Source: Planctomycetes bacterium UBA1135
Lineage (GTDB): Bacteria > Planctomycetota > UBA1135
Reading direction: 5' to 3'
Assembly: GCA_002311925.1 (NCBI GenBank)
Contig: DCAK01000116.1
Span: 39,073 to 45,599 of the forward strand
Length of the DNA stretch: 6,527 nucleotides
Shown here: piece by piece, positions 3,769-6,527 of the stretch
How the letters are laid out: each line of letters starts with the position of its first letter
How positions within the stretch are numbered: the first letter of the stretch is position 1
The notes under the pieces: generated by a model
The model's database searches: none
What the model saw: the letters and a program-made list of their open reading frames with translations, nothing else
Told to the model about the DNA's origin: nothing
Translations under genes and position numbers: made by a program

Positions 3769-6527
3769 TCAATCCACGTTCCAAGCGAAACCGAAGGCGT
3801 CCATCTCGGCCTCCAGGTCCTGGGTGATGTTTTGAACGAAGGTGAAACGGATTTGGAAAAATTGCTTTCCGTAAAACGAGGACAGATCGGCGGACCAGTC
3901 CGTCGGAGAGCTGACGGAACCGCAACTACCCTCGTAATTCGAATAGCCGTCGAATTGAGTGGCATCGGTGAGGGGAGTGCCCGCATCCTGACAAGCTCCA
4001 GTGGTACTTTCGGTGACGGTGTCCGTGGCCCGGAATTCGACCAGGATCTCCGTGCCGGCAGCCTGTTCCAAGGGATCGGGCTCAATGGTGACGGGAGAAA
4101 TGCTGGCGAGGGTTCCGCCAAATTCGAACCAGTGGGTGTACACCCTGGAAATGCGAGTCACGAAATCCACCTGCCCCCAGTAAAGCTCGGGGCCGAACGC
4201 CTTGGTGGTCTCCCCGGTGGTCGTGTTGTAACCACCCGTCGCCCTGGTTCCACCTGGGGGGACATCCGGGATGACTTGGTGCCAGTTTCCGCCGGAGTCC
4301 TGCCCACCCGCCGAAAAGACTCGGAATGCCGGCTTTGCGGAGGAGCCCACCATGATTTGGATTTGGAATCCGTTCAATCCGAACTCCTCCCCCATCGGGT
4401 AGCACCGGTATCTCTGCAGCAAGGGCAGGGCGATGGAGGGAGCCTGGCCCACGCCGAAAACCACCGGCTGCCCTGTCACTTGGGGCGGAACACCTCTGCC
4501 ATTGGGCGCGCCCATGATGGTTGGAGGAATGTCGGTATCCCTCCATGTATAGGTGGAGTCAAATTCCGGCCATGGATACATCGACGATCCGGAAGTCGAG
4601 GTGTAGACGCTGTTCTGACTCAACAAGAGGGTCGTGTCGAAGACGACGGTTTCGACATAGCCTTCCGCCCAGCCCAATACATTACGGTCGAAATCGGAGT
4701 TGAACTTGAGCCCTGAGTTTTTCCAGGCAGGATAACCGCTATTGGGGTCGATGTGGTCGTCGGGAAAACGCTCGGAATGAGCCAAGCCCAGGGAGAACCG
4801 ACTGAAAGTGTCGTCGTAGATGAGGCCGTTGAATGGAGACCAGGACATGCCCTCAACATCGAGGTTGAATTCATTCTCGTTCAGGAGACCCAGGCCGAGG
4901 TGGTGGTAGCCGTAACTCTGCATCAGCACCGCGCCGGCGGGTGTGAGCGGGGTCATGATTCCCTGCCCGAAAGCGATGCGCTGAGCGACGTAGGGGTTGG
5001 ATGCCGGGTCGACGACCCGGGAAAAATGGTTCACCGGGCGGCCGTACATGATTCCCGGGTCCGGGAAATAGAATTGGCCGCCATATTCCGCCAAGCCATC
5101 CCCGTTTTCGTCAGTGGAATTGCACCGCAGAGCGAAATACCTCTCCGTGGGAACCGTCCCCGTCAGGGTGATGTACTGGTACTCCTCGAGGGCGCTGGCT
5201 GGATTGGCTTCCTCATGAGAACCGGCGACGAAATCAAAGAAATCGGCAGGATTCCCCGCCAAGTCGACGATGCCCTGATTGGATGTGGAATTATTCGCAG
5301 GCAAAAGGGCAAGAGCGAGGAAAGGGCCGAGGGGTTCACCGTGCGTGTCGCAAATCAAAGATGATGGAGCGACGGCAAAGGACCGCGAATCTACGCTGGG
5401 AGTCACGGGGCCGAATTGGATGCGGCCACTTCCCGTTCCGAATGGGTTGCTGCCGATGTATTCGTACCCGACGAGACGAGCCAGGAAAGTTTCCACGGTC
5501 TCGAAATCGGCGGCGCTGTTCACCATTCCTTGAAATGGGCGAGACGGATCCCCGTCGGGATCGCTGGCATCGTAGTCCGGGTCGAAGGAATGAAGGACCA
5601 TGGTTTCCATCGAACGAATCCTTGAGGAATCCACGGGCTCACTGAATTGAATCGAAATGGAGGAAGCCGGGTCCACCCCCTGGGCGGGAAGAAATTCGGG
5701 TTCGGGGAAAAAGCGCACCCAGCACAGCTGGTGGTTTTCATCGTGGATGTTCAGGCCCGCGCGCGGGGTGTATCGCGCGGTCAAGGATGCGGAAATGGGC
5801 GGGCCTCCCACCGGAAGGTCCCCCTCAAGGAGCGCGGCGGTCACCCCATGGATGTAATTCGGATCGGAGCCCAGGGAATCCACAGATGAGACGACAAGAA
5901 GGGAGTCGTTCGCAATGAAGACATCCCCCACCTCCGGCTCGATTCCACTGCAGAAGTCGGCCTCGAGTTGGTAGGTAAAAGTGCGCACGGTCCCTGAGCC
6001 GCCCACGGTCAGAATGCTCGCGTCGAAATCCGCCACAAGCGAGGGGCGATCCAGGTCGAGGAGAAAGCCATTGGAGGGGTCGGCGTTGTTCCCCGTTCGA
6101 AGAGCGCGCACCACGATGGGGTCGTACCGTTCGGAGTATTCCAAAGGGTCGCTGGTCTGGGGGACCAAGGTGCTGGTTCCCTGGAGATTGGTGAGCACCT
6201 GGTTGATTCCGAAGACGGGATCGGGGGCCGTGGGAATGCGAATCAACAGGTTGGGTTCGACCTGGTCGGAAGAAGCGGAAAAGCCCACTCCGTTTTCCGG
6301 AATCTGGAGGACCTCGGCCTCGAACGCGGAGACCGTTGGGTCCAGAATCAAGACTCCCTTGGGTTTTCCATCAACACCGATGACCCCGTTGCGGAGAATG
6401 TAGCGAACCTCTTGATTCACCCATCCGGAAATATCCTTGATGAGGACTTGAACCGTTTCCCGGTCCACCGTGGCGGGGTCGAGAAGTTCGGAAAATTCCA
6501 AACGCATGGCCCCGTTACGGGCAATCA
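3769..6527 (-). CDS. Large Ig-like-domain surface or exported protein, 5'-partial
   Basis: The open frame runs off the right edge of the window. The first ATG (6505-6507) is not a convincing start: the frame stays open through Ile-Ala-Arg-Asn-Gly-Ala upstream, no Shine-Dalgarno lies before it, and this Met sits inside a first-strand Ig-like motif (MRLEFSELLDPATV). At least 918 residues are visible; numbering below is from that Met. Residues 1-115 resemble a Big_5/SbsA-type Ig-like domain. A second one spans about 258-428 (ISIQFSEPVDSS ... GIVDLAGNPADFF). D466-E474 forms a DxNxDGxxE loop that could bind calcium. Residues 440-812 are rich in Tyr, Trp, Pro and Gly and match no family I can name. 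Residues 818-912 form a C-terminal module shared with the downstream lipoprotein. I see no transmembrane helix, sorting signal or catalytic motif. The signal peptide, if any, lies outside the window. The gene precedes the lipoprotein gene by 31 nt and is probably cotranscribed with it. A cell-surface role is inferred; the function is unknown. Confidence 0.9.
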   Translation of the reverse strand, partial: IARNGAMRLEFSELLDPATVDRETVQVLIKDISGWVNQEVRYILRNGVIGVDGKPKGVLILDPTVSAFEAEVLQIPENGVGFSASSDQVEPNLLIRIPTAPDPVFGINQVLTNLQGTSTLVPQTSDPLEYSERYDPIVVRALRTGNNADPSNGFLLDLDRPSLVADFDASILTVGGSGTVRTFTYQLEADFCSGIEPEVGDVFIANDSLLVVSSVDSLGSDPNYIHGVTAALLEGDLPVGGPPISASLTARYTPRAGLNIHDENHQLCWVRFFPEPEFLPAQGVDPASSISIQFSEPVDSSRIRSMETMVLHSFDPDYDASDPDGDPSRPFQGMVNSAADFETVETFLARLVGYEYIGSNPFGTGSGRIQFGPVTPSVDSRSFAVAPSSLICDTHGEPLGPFLALALLPANNSTSNQGIVDLAGNPADFFDFVAGSHEEANPASALEEYQYITLTGTVPTERYFALRCNSTDENGDGLAEYGGQFYFPDPGIMYGRPVNHFSRVVDPASNPYVAQRIAFGQGIMTPLTPAGAVLMQSYGYHHLGLGLLNENEFNLDVEGMSWSPFNGLIYDDTFSRFSLGLAHSERFPDDHIDPNSGYPAWKNSGLKFNSDFDRNVLGWAEGYVETVVFDTTLLLSQNSVYTSTSGSSMYPWPEFDSTYTWRDTDIPPTIMGAPNGRGVPPQVTGQPVVFGVGQAPSIALPLLQRYRCYPMGEEFGLNGFQIQIMVGSSAKPAFRVFSAGGQDSGGNWHQVIPDVPPGGTRATGGYNTTTGETTKAFGPELYWGQVDFVTRISRVYTHWFEFGGTLASISPVTIEPDPLEQAAGTEILVEFRATDTVTESTTGACQDAGTPLTDATQFDGYSNYEGSCGSVSSPTDWSADLSSFYGKQFFQIRFTFVQNITQDLEAEMDAFGFAWNVD
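3772..4056 (-). other. C-terminal shared module of the upstream protein
   Basis: Residues 818-912, numbered from the Met at 6507. The landmarks are TEILVEFRA, TDWSADLSSFYG, QFFQIRFTFVQN and MDAFGFAWNVD. It parallels the end of the lipoprotein encoded next door but carries a longer loop with two cysteines (Cys839 and Cys862) that could form a disulfide in an exported protein. It also has three extra residues after the Phe-Ala-Trp. Confidence 0.6.
4072..5190 (-). other. Unassigned Tyr/Trp/Pro-rich central region of the upstream protein
   Basis: Residues about 440-812 form one long stretch without low-complexity sequence. Recognisable landmarks are GRPVNHFSRVVDPASNP, FNLDVEGMSWSPFNG, LGLAHSERFPDDHIDP, SIALPLLQRYRCYPMGE and FRVFSAGG. 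The density of aromatic and charged residues suggests a folded domain rather than a linker. From memory, similar phrases occur in uncharacterised giant proteins of environmental bacteria, but I cannot verify this here. No function is assigned. Confidence 0.45.
5224..5736 (-). other. Second Ig-like (Big_5-type) domain of the upstream protein
   Basis: Residues about 258-428. The opening strand is VDPASSISIQFSEPVDSSRI, close to the family's 'IxIxFSepvD' signature, and the closing strand contains GIVDLAGNPADFF, the typical 'DlaGNp' end. A long Asp-rich loop (DPDYDASDPDGDPS, 309-322) is inserted early in the domain and may bind divalent cations. Domain borders are approximate. Confidence 0.6.

Noticed and set aside
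3736..4716. 326-codon open frame on the plus strand
   Set aside because: It lies fully antisense to the upstream surface-protein gene, has no ribosome binding site or recognisable domain, and its composition (Arg/Gly/Val-rich without pattern) is typical of an antisense shadow in GC-rich DNA.
5755..5790. CG-rich alternating stretch near 5760-5785 as a regulatory hairpin
   Set aside because: The pairing is imperfect and it lies within clearly coding sequence; it is explained by Ala/Arg/Gly codons.

Overview
The window holds two large, intact, adjacent reading frames, both on the minus strand and covering almost all 6.5 kb. The reading order is right to left. First comes a long exported-type protein whose 5' end lies beyond the right edge of the window (6527 down to 3769). 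A 31-nt gap follows, then a 1218-residue glycine-rich lipoprotein (3737 down to 81). A strong rho-independent-type terminator (about 61 down to 20) lies 19 nt after the second stop. The simplest reading is the 3' half of a short operon encoding cell-surface proteins. I see no RNA genes, mobile elements, CRISPR or plus-strand genes.

Organism: the DNA is moderately GC-rich (high 50s percent by eye, not counted). The lipoprotein has a lipobox-type signal peptide. No Shine-Dalgarno sequence precedes the internal start codon. Both proteins carry bacterial Ig-like modules of the 'FSE-x-(L/V)DPA' type (SbsA Ig-like / Big_5 style). These traits suit an environmental diderm with many giant surface proteins, such as Planctomycetota, Myxococcota or a related uncultured phylum. 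From memory the overall style fits Planctomycetota best, but the sequence does not prove it.

How the genes may work together: both proteins start with Ig-like beta-sandwich modules and end with a recognisably similar module of about 80 to 90 residues, with the pattern (L/V)xEF ... W ... (R/Q)F(L/F)(R/Q)xR(V/F)TF ... FAW. They therefore look like distant paralogues, or two components sharing a C-terminal domain. The lipoprotein adds a central stretch of about 475 residues in which polyglycine runs alternate with short hydrophobic strands, suggesting a polyglycine-spaced beta-helix or similar adhesin-like architecture. The upstream protein instead carries a long Tyr/Trp/Pro-rich domain that I cannot assign. 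No enzymatic function is visible in either. A surface or adhesive role is inference.

The most interesting items are the polyglycine/strand core, the shared C-terminal module, the lack of a ribosome binding site for the lipoprotein gene, and the strand-polar terminator hairpin.
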